Origin: Candidatus Pacearchaeota archaeon
Lineage (GTDB): Archaea > Nanobdellota > Nanobdellia > Pacearchaeales > GW2011-AR1
Length of the DNA stretch: 56,653 nucleotides
Assembly: GCA_018303755.1 (NCBI GenBank)
Contig: JAGVXO010000014.1
Location: 1 to 56,653 of the forward strand
Direction: 5' to 3'
Shown: positions 6,943 to 13,456 of the stretch, one piece after another
How the letters are laid out: the number at the start of each line of letters is the position of its first letter
Position numbering within the stretch: the stretch's first letter is position 1
Notes under the pieces: model-generated
The model's database searches: none
What the model saw: only the letters and a program-made list of their open reading frames with translations
What the model was told of the DNA's origin: nothing
Translations under genes and position numbers: made by a program

Positions 6943-7824
6943 TCATAAAACGCCTCGGAGAGGACTCGAACCTCTGACCCTGCGATTTCCGTATGGGCCT
7001 ACCGATGTAGGGCGACTTCTAACAGTCGCATGCTCTACCTGTTGCTCCTTTCTTTTGCCATTTTCAGCTAAAAAAGTCTGAGCTACCGAGGCAAGTTCAT
7101 CTAATCCTAAGATTAAATGATTATCTAAAATCCGATAGTAGCTATATAAATCTTTTGGGATTAGGACAAATACACTATATCTCTTTTTAAGAAATTTTGT
7201 CTTATCTCTTAACTTATAAGCTTTAATCTCTCCCCTCCAAGAAGTACACTCCAATATAATCTTATTTTTAATCACAAAATCTGGGAAAAAATACCTATTT
7301 TCAGATTTAATTAATGGTTCATATTCATAAGGGATATTTAGGGCATATAATAAGTCAGCAGCATCTTTCTCAAGTTTATTTCTTACAAACTCTCCTTTAT
7401 TGGTTATAAATTTATATCCCCCAATTTTCTTAAATCGATTATACTGCAATAAATAATATTCTTTAGGGTTATTTTTCTTCATATCTTTATGCCATTTTTT
7501 TAATTTTATTGATTGAATCTCATGAATCTTCTTCATATCTCTATCAAAAATTCCTTGTTCTTTCTTAACCTTGACACATTTTAATCCTCCCAAACGTTGC
7601 CTAAAATTGTCTTCAAATATTTTTTCTATATATCTTTTACTATTTTTAATTCCAATAAAATCCAATACCCTATCAACCCTATATTGGGGCATGAATGCTC
7701 CAATAAGATATCTATCAATTGAAGAACTAGGAATGTCAATTTGGAGGGATAATTTTCTAGATGAACCCGCTTTTTTAATTGCCTTACCTACTAATGCCCT
7801 CTGATTGTGTAATTTATAAAACAT
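6943..7824 (-). CDS. PD-(D/E)xK homing-endonuclease-like protein inside tRNA-Asn
   Basis: Frame open from TTG 7842 or ATG 7824 to TGA at 6943-6945; I chose the ATG. Numbering from the TTG, an N-terminal helix-turn-helix-like region (about 20-65) is followed by a basic linker and a nuclease core with E158, PD (187-188) and ECT (198-200), the E...PD...(E)xK arrangement with Thr in the Lys place. Small nucleases of this class occur as homing endonucleases. The core lies entirely in the D-arm insertion, but the frame has no stop before the tRNA exons and reads through the whole tRNA, so the last ~50 residues are translated tRNA sequence. Cleavage of intronless tRNA-Asn genes is the inferred role. 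Confidence 0.7.
   Translation of the reverse strand: MFYKLHNQRALVGKAIKKAGSSRKLSLQIDIPSSSIDRYLIGAFMPQYRVDRVLDFIGIKNSKRYIEKIFEDNFRQRLGGLKCVKVKKEQGIFDRDMKKIHEIQSIKLKKWHKDMKKNNPKEYYLLQYNRFKKIGGYKFITNKGEFVRNKLEKDAADLLYALNIPYEYEPLIKSENRYFFPDFVIKNKIILECTSWRGEIKAYKLRDKTKFLKKRYSVFVLIPKDLYSYYRILDNHLILGLDELASVAQTFLAENGKRKEQQVEHATVRSRPTSVGPYGNRRVRGSSPLRGVL
6987..7019 (-). other. Archaeal tRNA intron at position 37/38 (33 nt)
   Basis: The intron begins GAAGTCG and ends CGGAA. A canonical bulge-helix-bulge can be drawn: CTGT pairs with ACGG (one T.G pair), flanked by three-base bulges TA^G and AA^A, with cuts after the second base of each bulge. Removal restores a seven-base anticodon loop CTGTTAA. Position 37/38 is the commonest archaeal tRNA intron site. 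Splicing would be by the tRNA endonuclease EndA. Confidence 0.85.
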
Positions 7825-7870
7825 ACAAAAATAAACAGGCAATAGTTTAAATACTTTACCAATCCTATTT
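7045..7870 (-). mobile_element. 826-nt D-arm insertion (putative large tRNA intron)
   Basis: The insertion separates T12 from C13 of the tRNA if the promoter-proximal 5' exon is used. It contains the nuclease frame and, near its 3' end, a second copy of the first 12 tRNA bases. I could not draw a convincing bulge-helix-bulge at its ends (only GCT/AGC pairs), so removal by EndA is unproven. A recently inserted element that duplicated 13 bp of the tRNA is the alternative. Archaeal tRNA introns are normally well under 200 nt. Confidence 0.6.
7081..7093 (-). repeat. 13-bp duplication of the tRNA-Asn 5' end (internal copy)
   Basis: TGCCTCGGTAGCT on the minus strand is identical to 7871-7883. The two copies bracket the nuclease coding core as direct repeats, as would be left by insertion at, or repair across, the tRNA 5' end. 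No TATA-like box lies 25 nt upstream of this copy. Confidence 0.85.
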
Positions 7871-7883
7871 AGCTACCGAGGCA
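7871..7883 (-). repeat. 13-bp tRNA-Asn 5' end (promoter-proximal copy)
   Basis: Same 13 bases as 7081-7093. This copy has the tRNA promoter at the correct spacing and is followed by AT-rich insertion sequence instead of the D loop. Confidence 0.85.
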
Positions 7884-7904
7884 TGATAAACAAAAAATTA
7901 GGAT

Positions 7905-7917
7905 GTTTATAAATATA
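7905..7917 (-). promoter_or_regulatory. tRNA-Asn promoter (TATA box)
   Basis: The minus strand reads TATATTTATAAAC. The TTTATAAA core is centred about 27 nt before the tRNA 5' base at 7882, the standard archaeal spacing. This supports use of the distal 5' exon. Confidence 0.7.
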
Positions 7918-8182
7918 ACTAAAGTATTGGCTGGGCTCGGAATGTGCTCGCTCTGCTCACAATTGCACTCATTGTATAAACCTCTTTAGTTCGTGCAATC
8001 GCTCGGCTTCGCCTCGCTCGCCTGAAGGGTAATATTTGTGCGCTTCGCGCATGTTTTCCTTTTTCAAATCCTACGCCATTTGTTCATGGGTTCTTCAAAT
8101 ACTTTAATTTAATATTGAATAAAATAAAAACTCCAATGTGCTCACCTAAAATAAGGTAAAGTTATGATGTGCTTAAAGAAAA
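7918..8182 (+). repeat. Dispersed intergenic repeat with GCGAAGC hairpins
   Basis: Spacer between tRNA-Asn and the KH-protein gene. It holds GC-rich palindromic patches (GCTTCGC at 8006-8012 and 8042-8048, the latter within TGCGC-TTC-GCGCA), a TTCAAATCCTACGCCATTTGTTCATGG segment split over 8071-8092, and one repeat core at 8132-8180. No gene seen. Confidence 0.6.
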
Positions 8183-8668
8183 TTATTCACCTAGTTGCGC
8201 CTTCCGCGCCTTTTCAAGGCGCGCATAAACATTCCCCTGCTTGCTTCCGTGAATAAGCGAAATAATCGCTTGATACGCCTTATGCATTTCATAAGCCGGC
8301 GCAATTATTGCAACATCGTTATCTTTGACTGCAAAAACCGCGTTTGTCAAAGTTTCAAGAACTTTTAATGTCTTTCTTTTTGTTCCTATTATCCTGCCTT
8401 TAATAACCTCAAAATCTGTTCTTTTTGTATGAGATTTTATATTTATCACTTCAAACAAATAATCTTCTTTCATCAATAAAAAAGCGTCTTCAGGAAGAAA
8501 TGGAAAATCAAGCGCGAGAATAATTCTTTCAGCAAAATACTCGTCAGCTGAATTGCCTTTTATAAAAACATTTGTTCCTTTGATAGTTATCTTGATTTTA
8601 AGTCTTGATTCAATCTCTTCTTTATTTTGACGAAGTTTTCTTATACTTTTTATATAAATCTCTCTCAT
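8183..8668 (-). CDS. KH-domain RNA-binding protein, Pno1/Dim2 family
   Basis: Archaeal homologue of the small-subunit rRNA processing factor Pno1 (Dim2). The chosen ATG at 8668 (MREIYIKSIRKL) avoids an 18-nt extension into the upstream gene. Two KH-like modules are visible. The second contains IKGRIIGTKRKTLKVLE, a GxxG-type loop with the T/L pattern of this family, followed by NDVAIIAPAYEMHKAYQAI. The gene starts 1 bp after the aIF1A stop, so the two form a translation/ribosome-assembly operon. Confidence 0.85.
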   Translation of the reverse strand: MREIYIKSIRKLRQNKEEIESRLKIKITIKGTNVFIKGNSADEYFAERIILALDFPFLPEDAFLLMKEDYLFEVINIKSHTKRTDFEVIKGRIIGTKRKTLKVLETLTNAVFAVKDNDVAIIAPAYEMHKAYQAIISLIHGSKQGNVYARLEKARKAQLGE

Positions 8669-8669
8669 A

Positions 8670-8999
8670 TTAAAAACCAGCATCAATATTTTTCAAAAAT
8701 CCTTTTTCTCTTAGCACGCTTGCGTGATTAGAAGGATACTTAAATAAAACATCCCCTTTTTCATTGTCAAATTCCCACGGCTCAATTATAACGTAATCTC
8801 CTTCTCTAATCCATAAAGCCCTTTTCAGTCTTCCAGGTACTCTGCAGTTTCGTGTCTTTCCATCATTGCATTTTACAATCATTCTTCCTGCACCAACTCT
8901 CTGGTCAACAATTCCAACAAGTTCGTTTCTTCTTGGAATCCTGATTCTTATAAACTCTTCGCTGCCTTCTGGATTTGTTTGGAATTTAGAATTATCCAT
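8670..8999 (-). CDS. eif1a: Translation initiation factor aIF1A
   Basis: OB-fold initiation factor that binds the 30S A site and helps place initiator tRNA. The 109 residues match the family: PRRNELVGIVDQRVGAGR, CNDGKTRNCRVPGR and KRALWIREGDYVIIEPWEF are hallmark segments. First gene of the pair with the Pno1-like protein and full length for an archaeal aIF1A. Confidence 0.96.
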   Translation of the reverse strand: MDNSKFQTNPEGSEEFIRIRIPRRNELVGIVDQRVGAGRMIVKCNDGKTRNCRVPGRLKRALWIREGDYVIIEPWEFDNEKGDVLFKYPSNHASVLREKGFLKNIDAGF

Positions 9000-9040
9000 T
9001 ATAGAAAATCAAAAGCAATGCTAAAAAACCTTTCGGTTTA

Positions 9041-9232
9041 TCAAAAAGACTTTTTTGCGCCTTCTTTAACAGCTTTATCTGCATTTTCCTTAGAGAGCAT
9101 AGCGCACATTGTTGTGCTGCAAATAGGGCATTTTCCTTTTGCAATATATCCTCCGCGGGATGTTTGTGCTACTACAGCGTCTTTCATCTTTTGTCCTTTT
9201 TTCTTGCATTTTACACAATAAGCTTCAACCAT
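9041..9232 (-). CDS. Small zinc-ribbon protein, DUF5679-like
   Basis: 63 residues from ATG at 9232 (MVEAYCVKCKKKGQ), preceded by an AGGAGG ribosome-binding site. CxxC pairs at YCVKC and KCPICSTTMC suggest a treble-clef or ribbon zinc site. It resembles DUF5679-type proteins that are common in DPANN genomes. An upstream extension of the frame to 9280 lacks a matching site. Function unknown. Confidence 0.75.
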   Translation of the reverse strand: MVEAYCVKCKKKGQKMKDAVVAQTSRGGYIAKGKCPICSTTMCAMLSKENADKAVKEGAKKSF

Positions 9233-9280
9233 TTTTACCTCCTTTAAGCAATATTTATTTATCCTAATAGAAATGGGCAT

Positions 9281-9594
9281 TTTTAAATTCTTTTATCCTG
9301 TGATATCCCCAATATTTTCAGGCATACAATTTTTGACAATTGAACCTTCAGATAATTCTGTTAATATCCCATAATTTTCCCCCGCCTTGTATCTTTTAAA
9401 TTCCTCTATTTTTCTTTTATTCTTAATATAAATTAAAAAAATTCTAAGAACCAATGTATAAATGGATTAAGTGTTTGCAGAATAAAACAGGCGCGAAGCG
9501 CCATTATAAAGTGTGAGCGAATAACTATTTTTCTAACACCTCATATCTTTCCCTTATTTTAGATTTGTTCATTGGTGTTTTTCCTTTTTAATCT
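9281..9594 (-). repeat. Gene-free spacer with dispersed intergenic repeat
   Basis: The left part (9281-9450) is plain AT-rich sequence. From ~9455 it holds a reversed repeat unit: ATGTATAAATGGATTAAG...TTTGCAGAATAAAA, hairpin GGCGC-GAA-GCGCC (9490-9502), and core 9530-9577 (TTTTTCTAACACC...TTCATTGG). The next element (9595-9687) begins directly after. Confidence 0.6.
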
Positions 9595-9687
9595 TATAGC
9601 AACTGACTTAAATAATTCCCAAAATTGTCAGTTGATATATTCGAGAGAACAAAAAACTATGGGGGGATATTTTGGTCTCTCGCTATA
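9595..9687. ncRNA. 93-bp three-way-junction element, copy 1
   Basis: Differs from 13355-13447 at a single base (CCCAAAA versus CCCCAAA in a loop). It folds with closing stem TATAGC/GCTATA, arm 1 AACTGAC/GTCAGTT, and arm 2 CGAGAGA/TCTCTCG continuing past an A.G mismatch into CAAAA/TTTTG. The arm 1 loop has CCC and the arm 2 loop has GGGGGG, allowing loop-loop pairing. It starts 53 nt beyond the aIF2-beta stop and would be in its 3' UTR on the minus strand. The strand is uncertain because the structure works on both. A palindromic mobile repeat is the alternative. Confidence 0.6.
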
Positions 9688-9740
9688 ATTAACATAAAAA
9701 ATCAATGCCCCAAGCGAATTAATGATTTGAGAAATAGAAA

Positions 9741-10154
9741 CTACGCCTTTCCTAAGCTGTGCTTTGCTCCGCATGCAAGGCAGTGTATGAAAAAAAGCCC
9801 GTCTTGCTTTATAAGTTCTGTATCGGGTTTTCTGCACTCTTTGCAAAAAACATATCTTTCAGTATAAAGTGCTATTTTCTCATTGATAAGTGACTGGCTT
9901 ATCTTTCTATTAAAAACAATTCTCTCTCCCTCTATTCTTGAAAATGCCGCAAGTTCTTTTGAAAGAAATTTACACAGATGCTCTGGTGCTCTTCTGAAGC
10001 ATGAGCATATATGCATAAAGTTGTTTAAAACAGTTTTATTTCCAATAACCCTCGAATCGGCCTTTGGAATTTCAAATCTATCACAGCCCTTGCTAAAAAC
10101 AACTGGCTTTAAACCGCCAAATGCCTTTTCCAAAAGTAATTCATAATTTTCCAT
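9741..10154 (-). CDS. eif2b: Translation initiation factor aIF2 subunit beta
   Basis: Subunit of the aIF2 heterotrimer that delivers Met-tRNAi to the ribosome. The 137 residues have the expected alpha-beta core (NKTVLNNFMHICSCFRRAPEHLCKFLSKEL) and a C-terminal zinc ribbon CKECRKPDTELI...CLACGAKH with the CxxC...CxxC spacing. Usual family length. Followed downstream by the 93-bp structured element. Confidence 0.93.
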   Translation of the reverse strand: MENYELLLEKAFGGLKPVVFSKGCDRFEIPKADSRVIGNKTVLNNFMHICSCFRRAPEHLCKFLSKELAAFSRIEGERIVFNRKISQSLINEKIALYTERYVFCKECRKPDTELIKQDGLFFIHCLACGAKHSLGKA

Positions 10155-10214
10155 AATTTATCAATTGTCTCCGGGTTTAAAAAGGTTTATAATACTGAAT
10201 AACTTAAATATTAT

Positions 10215-10739
10215 ATGCAAATCAAGAACATAATAATCGGGCTGGCAATTATGATACTATCAAGTTTTGTTGCTATATATGGCATACAAACCTTCTATAT
10301 GGAAGCTCCTGACTGGAATACCTATTGCGGAAATATAAGCACTTCATCATATAACATTAATACTCCTGCAGAATGTGAAACAGCAGGAGGAAAATGGAAT
10401 CCTACTTATGGGGAAATGCCTGCAAAAACCACTCCGAGCGGATATTGTGACTTGTATTATCAGTGCAATAAAGAATTAGAGAACGCGCAAAAAACATTTT
10501 CAAAAACACTTTTTTTAATAACTGTCCCAGTAGGAATTATATTAATTCTAATTGGAGCAGCATTATTTGCACTTGAGTCAGTTGGCGCAGGCATAATGCT
10601 CGGAGGAGTGATAACATTAATTTATGGAGCAGCAAATTACTGGCCAAATGCAGGGAGTGCATTCAGATTTATTATTTCTTTAATTGGATTAGCAATTGTA
10701 ATTGCAATAGCCTACTGGCTCAATAAAAGGAAAAGATAA
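10215..10739 (+). CDS. Membrane protein with Cys-containing external loop
   Basis: 174 residues. N-terminal helix (IIIGLAIMILSSFVAIYGI), then a ~65-residue polar loop with cysteines in NTYCGN, AECETAGGKW and YCDLYYQCN, probably disulfide-bonded outside the cell, then three hydrophobic helices ending in a basic tail. The loop motif C-x(n)-GGKWNP occurs in small archaeal membrane proteins, but I do not recognise a named family. It is upstream of, and may be co-transcribed with, the ZIP transporter (30-bp gap). Confidence 0.6.
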   Translation: MQIKNIIIGLAIMILSSFVAIYGIQTFYMEAPDWNTYCGNISTSSYNINTPAECETAGGKWNPTYGEMPAKTTPSGYCDLYYQCNKELENAQKTFSKTLFLITVPVGIILILIGAALFALESVGAGIMLGGVITLIYGAANYWPNAGSAFRFIISLIGLAIVIAIAYWLNKRKR

Positions 10740-10769
10740 ATTTAATAATTAAATAGTGCTTTTATTAAA

Positions 10770-11519
10770 ATGATTGATATATACCTATACTCTTTTTTAA
10801 GTATTGCAATAATTAGTTTAATCTCAATAGTCGGAATTATAGCAATTTCAATAAAATCAGACAAGCTTGAAAAACTCTTAGTTTATGCAATTGCCTTTTC
10901 TGCAGGAGCACTTTTAGGAGATGCATTTATACATTTAATCCCAGAAGCAGTTGAAAAAACGGGGTTTACTCTTATAATTTCGTTTTATGTTCTTTCAGGA
11001 ATTGGTTTTTCATTGATTACAGAAAAAATAATCCACTGGCGCCACTGCCATCATCTAACTTCAAAATCTCATCCTCATCATTTGTCAGCAATGAACCTAA
11101 TAGGGGACAGCGTGCATAATTTTATCGACGGAATAATAATCGGCGCAAGCTATCTTGCATCAATTCCAGTTGGAATAGCAACAACTCTTGCAGTAATCTT
11201 TCATGAAATACCTCAGGAAATAGGAGATTATGGGATATTACTCTATGCAGGATTTTCAAAAACAAAAGCATTATTAGCTAATTTCTTAACTGCATTGACA
11301 GCATTTATTGGATTAATAATTGTGCTATTAATAGGTGCCTCAAGCGAATCTTTCTTAATGTTCTTAATTCCCTTTGCAGCCGGAAACTTTATTTATATTG
11401 CCTGCGCAGATTTAATCCCAGAATTACATAAAGACGTGAAATTAAAAAATTCAATTATACAGGTAATGTTATTTGTACTGGGAATATTAATTATGGCCGG
11501 ACTATTGATGGTTGGGTAA
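10770..11519 (+). CDS. ZIP-family divalent metal transporter
   Basis: 249 residues with eight predicted helices. Helix IV carries HNFIDGIIIGASY and helix V carries FHEIPQEIGDYGILL, the paired His/Glu metal-site motifs of ZIP (zinc/iron) importers. The variable loop before them is histidine-rich (WRHCHHLTSK, HPHHL), as in many ZIPs. Likely imports Zn or a related cation across the cytoplasmic membrane; the exact metal cannot be told. Confidence 0.92.
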   Translation: MIDIYLYSFLSIAIISLISIVGIIAISIKSDKLEKLLVYAIAFSAGALLGDAFIHLIPEAVEKTGFTLIISFYVLSGIGFSLITEKIIHWRHCHHLTSKSHPHHLSAMNLIGDSVHNFIDGIIIGASYLASIPVGIATTLAVIFHEIPQEIGDYGILLYAGFSKTKALLANFLTALTAFIGLIIVLLIGASSESFLMFLIPFAAGNFIYIACADLIPELHKDVKLKNSIIQVMLFVLGILIMAGLLMVG

Positions 11520-11529
11520 AATGATTGGG

Positions 11530-11690
11530 TAAAATTTGTGTGCTTTGCGCGATTTAATTTATTCTTCAAATCCTACGCCGATTATATGTTAATTTTCCTG
11601 ATTTTCAATTGAAAGATATCAAGATAATAATTTAAATGAAAAGAGAGGAATTTAGGAAAGTTATGTTATGATTAAAAAAATAATTTAGTT
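11530..11690 (+). repeat. Dispersed intergenic repeat (one core)
   Basis: Convergent spacer with a degenerate hairpin (GTGTGCTTTGCGCG, ~11538), TTATTCTTCAAATCCTACG, and core 11636-11680 ending GATTAAAAAA. Clearly related to, but more diverged than, the other copies. Confidence 0.5.
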
Positions 11691-11695
11691 TCTCC

Positions 11696-12301
11696 TCACA
11701 TCCCCAGATATCTCAAAATTCCCGGGCGCGGCTCATAAATAATTCCGCCTTCCAATGCTCTTTTTATTTCCTGATTTATTAAGTCAGGAGATTCATGCAA
11801 TTCAAGAATAAGTTTTTCAGAGCTTATGCCCTCTGGCTCTGAATCTTTGATTAATTTTTTAATCTTGTCTGAAAATGCCATATTTTCAATTGCCTCTATT
11901 TTTACATAGTTCATTTTTTCAAGCTCAATTTTTCTTACTAAAAGATATTTTGGATCCTGTTTCCTTATTATTTCAGGAGTAATATAAATCTCGCCATTAT
12001 ATTCCCTTAAAACACCTATAACTGCAACAGTATCGCCCTGCCCAATTGCTGCAAATCTTGCAACATCATCTCCAAAAACCTTGACTCTTATCTGTCCAGA
12101 AGCATCATCAAGCGTGAAACTAACATACTGCTTTTCTCCAGATTCATATTTTTCTACAATATTTGCGATAAGATTAGCTCGGTTTATCCTCTTCTCTCCA
12201 AGTTCAAGATAAGATAATTTTTCACCATCAGTTATTTTCTTTGCCTTGAACAAGTCGCCTATTCTCAATTTGTATGCTGTTGCCCTCTTAAAATCAGCCA
12301 T
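11696..12301 (-). CDS. RPA32-like single-stranded DNA-binding protein
   Basis: 201 residues. A central OB fold (about 40-115; YVSFTLDDASGQIRVKVFGDD...GDTVAVIGVL split by short gaps) is followed by a C-terminal winged helix (about 135-200). This matches archaeal RPA2/RPA32-type proteins that act with RPA41-like subunits in replication and repair. No large-subunit partner is visible nearby. Start at ATG 12301. Lower confidence for the exact orthologue than for the OB-fold assignment. Confidence 0.78.
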   Translation of the reverse strand: MADFKRATAYKLRIGDLFKAKKITDGEKLSYLELGEKRINRANLIANIVEKYESGEKQYVSFTLDDASGQIRVKVFGDDVARFAAIGQGDTVAVIGVLREYNGEIYITPEIIRKQDPKYLLVRKIELEKMNYVKIEAIENMAFSDKIKKLIKDSEPEGISSEKLILELHESPDLINQEIKRALEGGIIYEPRPGILRYLGM

Positions 12302-12380
12302 TTTAATTAAAATAAAACACCTTATTTAAAGGTTTATTCAGTGAAGCGCATAAAGATAATAGTTGTATTGGACAATAAAT

Positions 12381-12392
12381 AAATATATAAAC
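12381..12392 (+). promoter_or_regulatory. TATA box for the 12413 gene
   Basis: AAATATATAAAC centred ~26 nt before ATG 12413, consistent with a leaderless transcript. Confidence 0.5.
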
Positions 12393-12412
12393 TTAAAAGA
12401 GCAAAAGATTTT

Positions 12413-12667
12413 ATGACTGACAAAGATAAAGGAAGGGATATGGATGTACCTCATTTACCCCCAAGTGAAGTAAGTAGAAGAGCAGAATTGGATTATTCTA
12501 TAGAACAATATTTTCTAGCAAGCGGAACAAGAGAAGAAGCAATAAAAAGTGTTGAACGATCCGCGAGGTATTATCAAAGACATCCTGAATTAGTCATCGA
12601 TGCTTCAAAAATATCACGCGGAAATCCTGACACCATAGTTGAGCGCGTTAGAAATGATGGATTATAA
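12413..12667 (+). CDS. Hypothetical protein (84 aa)
   Basis: Acidic N-terminus (MTDKDKGRDMDV) followed by helix-prone sequence with two short repeats of S.E....Y (DYSIEQYFLASGTREEAIKSV split by ordinary residues, and SVERSARYYQRHPE). No membrane segment and no recognised motif. Supported by a well-spaced TATA box and typical codon use. Unknown function. Confidence 0.5.
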   Translation: MTDKDKGRDMDVPHLPPSEVSRRAELDYSIEQYFLASGTREEAIKSVERSARYYQRHPELVIDASKISRGNPDTIVERVRNDGL

Positions 12668-12769
12668 ATAGATTTTCACATAAATATATCCTTAAATTAA
12701 TGTTATATAAATTTTCTAAAATCTGAAATCTAATTTTAATGTATGTGTAATACCTTAAATTGTTTTCTT

Positions 12770-13095
12770 TAAATTAAGAGAGGTTTAAGATTAATAACTT
12801 CGGAAAAATCTGCCAAGGGATTTTGAGTTTATTCTTCTATCACACCATTCTTTTTCCTTATCTAACATCTTTTCATTGGAAGGTTATTATTTTTATCTTT
12901 CTTTAATATTTTAAAATATAAATTTCAATGTATGGATGGTAGCAGATTTGCAGAATAAAATAGGTGCGAAGCGCACAAATTAAGGCGAGCCCGAGCGATT
13001 GGACGAACGCAATTAAAGTTATAAACGAGGTGAGTACAATCGCGAGTAGCAGGGCGAGCCAAATACAGCCGAGCGGAGCGAGGCTGTGAGTAAGA
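12770..13095 (-). repeat. Dispersed intergenic repeat and GC-rich palindromic patches
   Basis: Reversed repeat core 12834-12880 (CACACCATTC...CTAACATCTTTTCATTGG in pieces), then TTCAATGTATGGATGG and TTTGCAGAATAAAA, hairpin GGTGCGAAGCGCAC (12964-12977), and a run of GCGAGC/GAGCGA words to ~13090. No gene seen apart from the short frame that follows. Confidence 0.55.
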
Positions 13096-13129
13096 TTTAT
13101 GCTAAAATTCTTCTTTCCAAAAAGAATTA

Positions 13130-13297
13130 TTATTCAACCCAAGTATAAGTTCCGTTTTCTTCTTCGATAATTTCAAGCCCAAAATGGATAGGCGTAATGG
13201 GTCTATCAGTTTTATAATAACGAATGCCTGCCCTTTCTTCAATAGCTTCAGCAGCTTCGGTTGCTATCATACCTAATATGTCGCTTAATGAATTCAT
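13130..13297 (-). CDS. Small acidic protein (55 aa)
   Basis: ATG at 13297, TAA at 13130. The sequence opens MNSLSDILGMIATEAAEAIE, continues with ERAGIRYYKTDRPITPIHFG, and ends with an acidic stretch and TWVE. An amphipathic helix followed by a beta-prone tail looks like a genuine small protein. No homologue recognised. It lies between repeat DNA and the second copy of the 93-bp element. Confidence 0.45.
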   Translation of the reverse strand: MNSLSDILGMIATEAAEAIEERAGIRYYKTDRPITPIHFGLEIIEEENGTYTWVE

Positions 13298-13354
13298 AAA
13301 TAGATTAGGTTATTTATCTTTAAATAATTTTATGTTGCCTAAATTTTCACAAAC

Positions 13355-13447
13355 TATAGCAACTGACTTAAATAATTCCCCAAATTGTCAGTTGATATAT
13401 TCGAGAGAACAAAAAACTATGGGGGGATATTTTGGTCTCTCGCTATA
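13355..13447. ncRNA. 93-bp three-way-junction element, copy 2
   Basis: Same architecture as 9595-9687 with one base different (loop of arm 1, giving CCCC). It begins 9 nt after the MCM stop codon, so minus-strand transcription of MCM would run straight into it. The immediate flanks of the two copies are unrelated and show no evident target-site duplication, so the 93-bp unit is the conserved block. Confidence 0.6.
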
Positions 13448-13456
13448 AATCAAAAA

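Larger units (their letters stand above)
6951..7882 (-). tRNA. tRNA-Asn(GTT), interrupted by two insertions
   Basis: Proposed exons are 7882-7871, 7044-7020 and 6986-6951, giving a 73-nt tRNA without encoded CCA. Acceptor GCCTCGG/CCGAGGC, D stem GCTC/GAGC with an 8-nt loop AACAGGTA, anticodon stem TGCGA/TCGCA with loop CTGTTAA, variable GGGTC, T arm AGAGG-TTCGAGT-CCTCT and discriminator G all fit. The GTT anticodon specifies Asn. A TATA box lies 27 nt before 7882. An alternative 5' exon at 7092-7081 is identical for 12 nt but has no TATA box at the right distance and would still need a ~35-nt D-loop intron. Confidence 0.85.

Noticed and set aside
7871..7883. Second complete tRNA gene beginning here
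   Set aside because: Only the first 12 tRNA bases are present before AT-rich insertion sequence; the rest of the tRNA is 800 bp away.
9595..9687. IS200/IS605 end or a known riboswitch
   Set aside because: No transposase is nearby, no flanking duplications are visible, and the element lies downstream of genes rather than in leaders.
9625..9867. Plus-strand frame with a sequence shared with a frame at 13224-13448
   Set aside because: The shared peptide arises only because both overlap the duplicated 93-bp structured element; neither has a gene-like composition.
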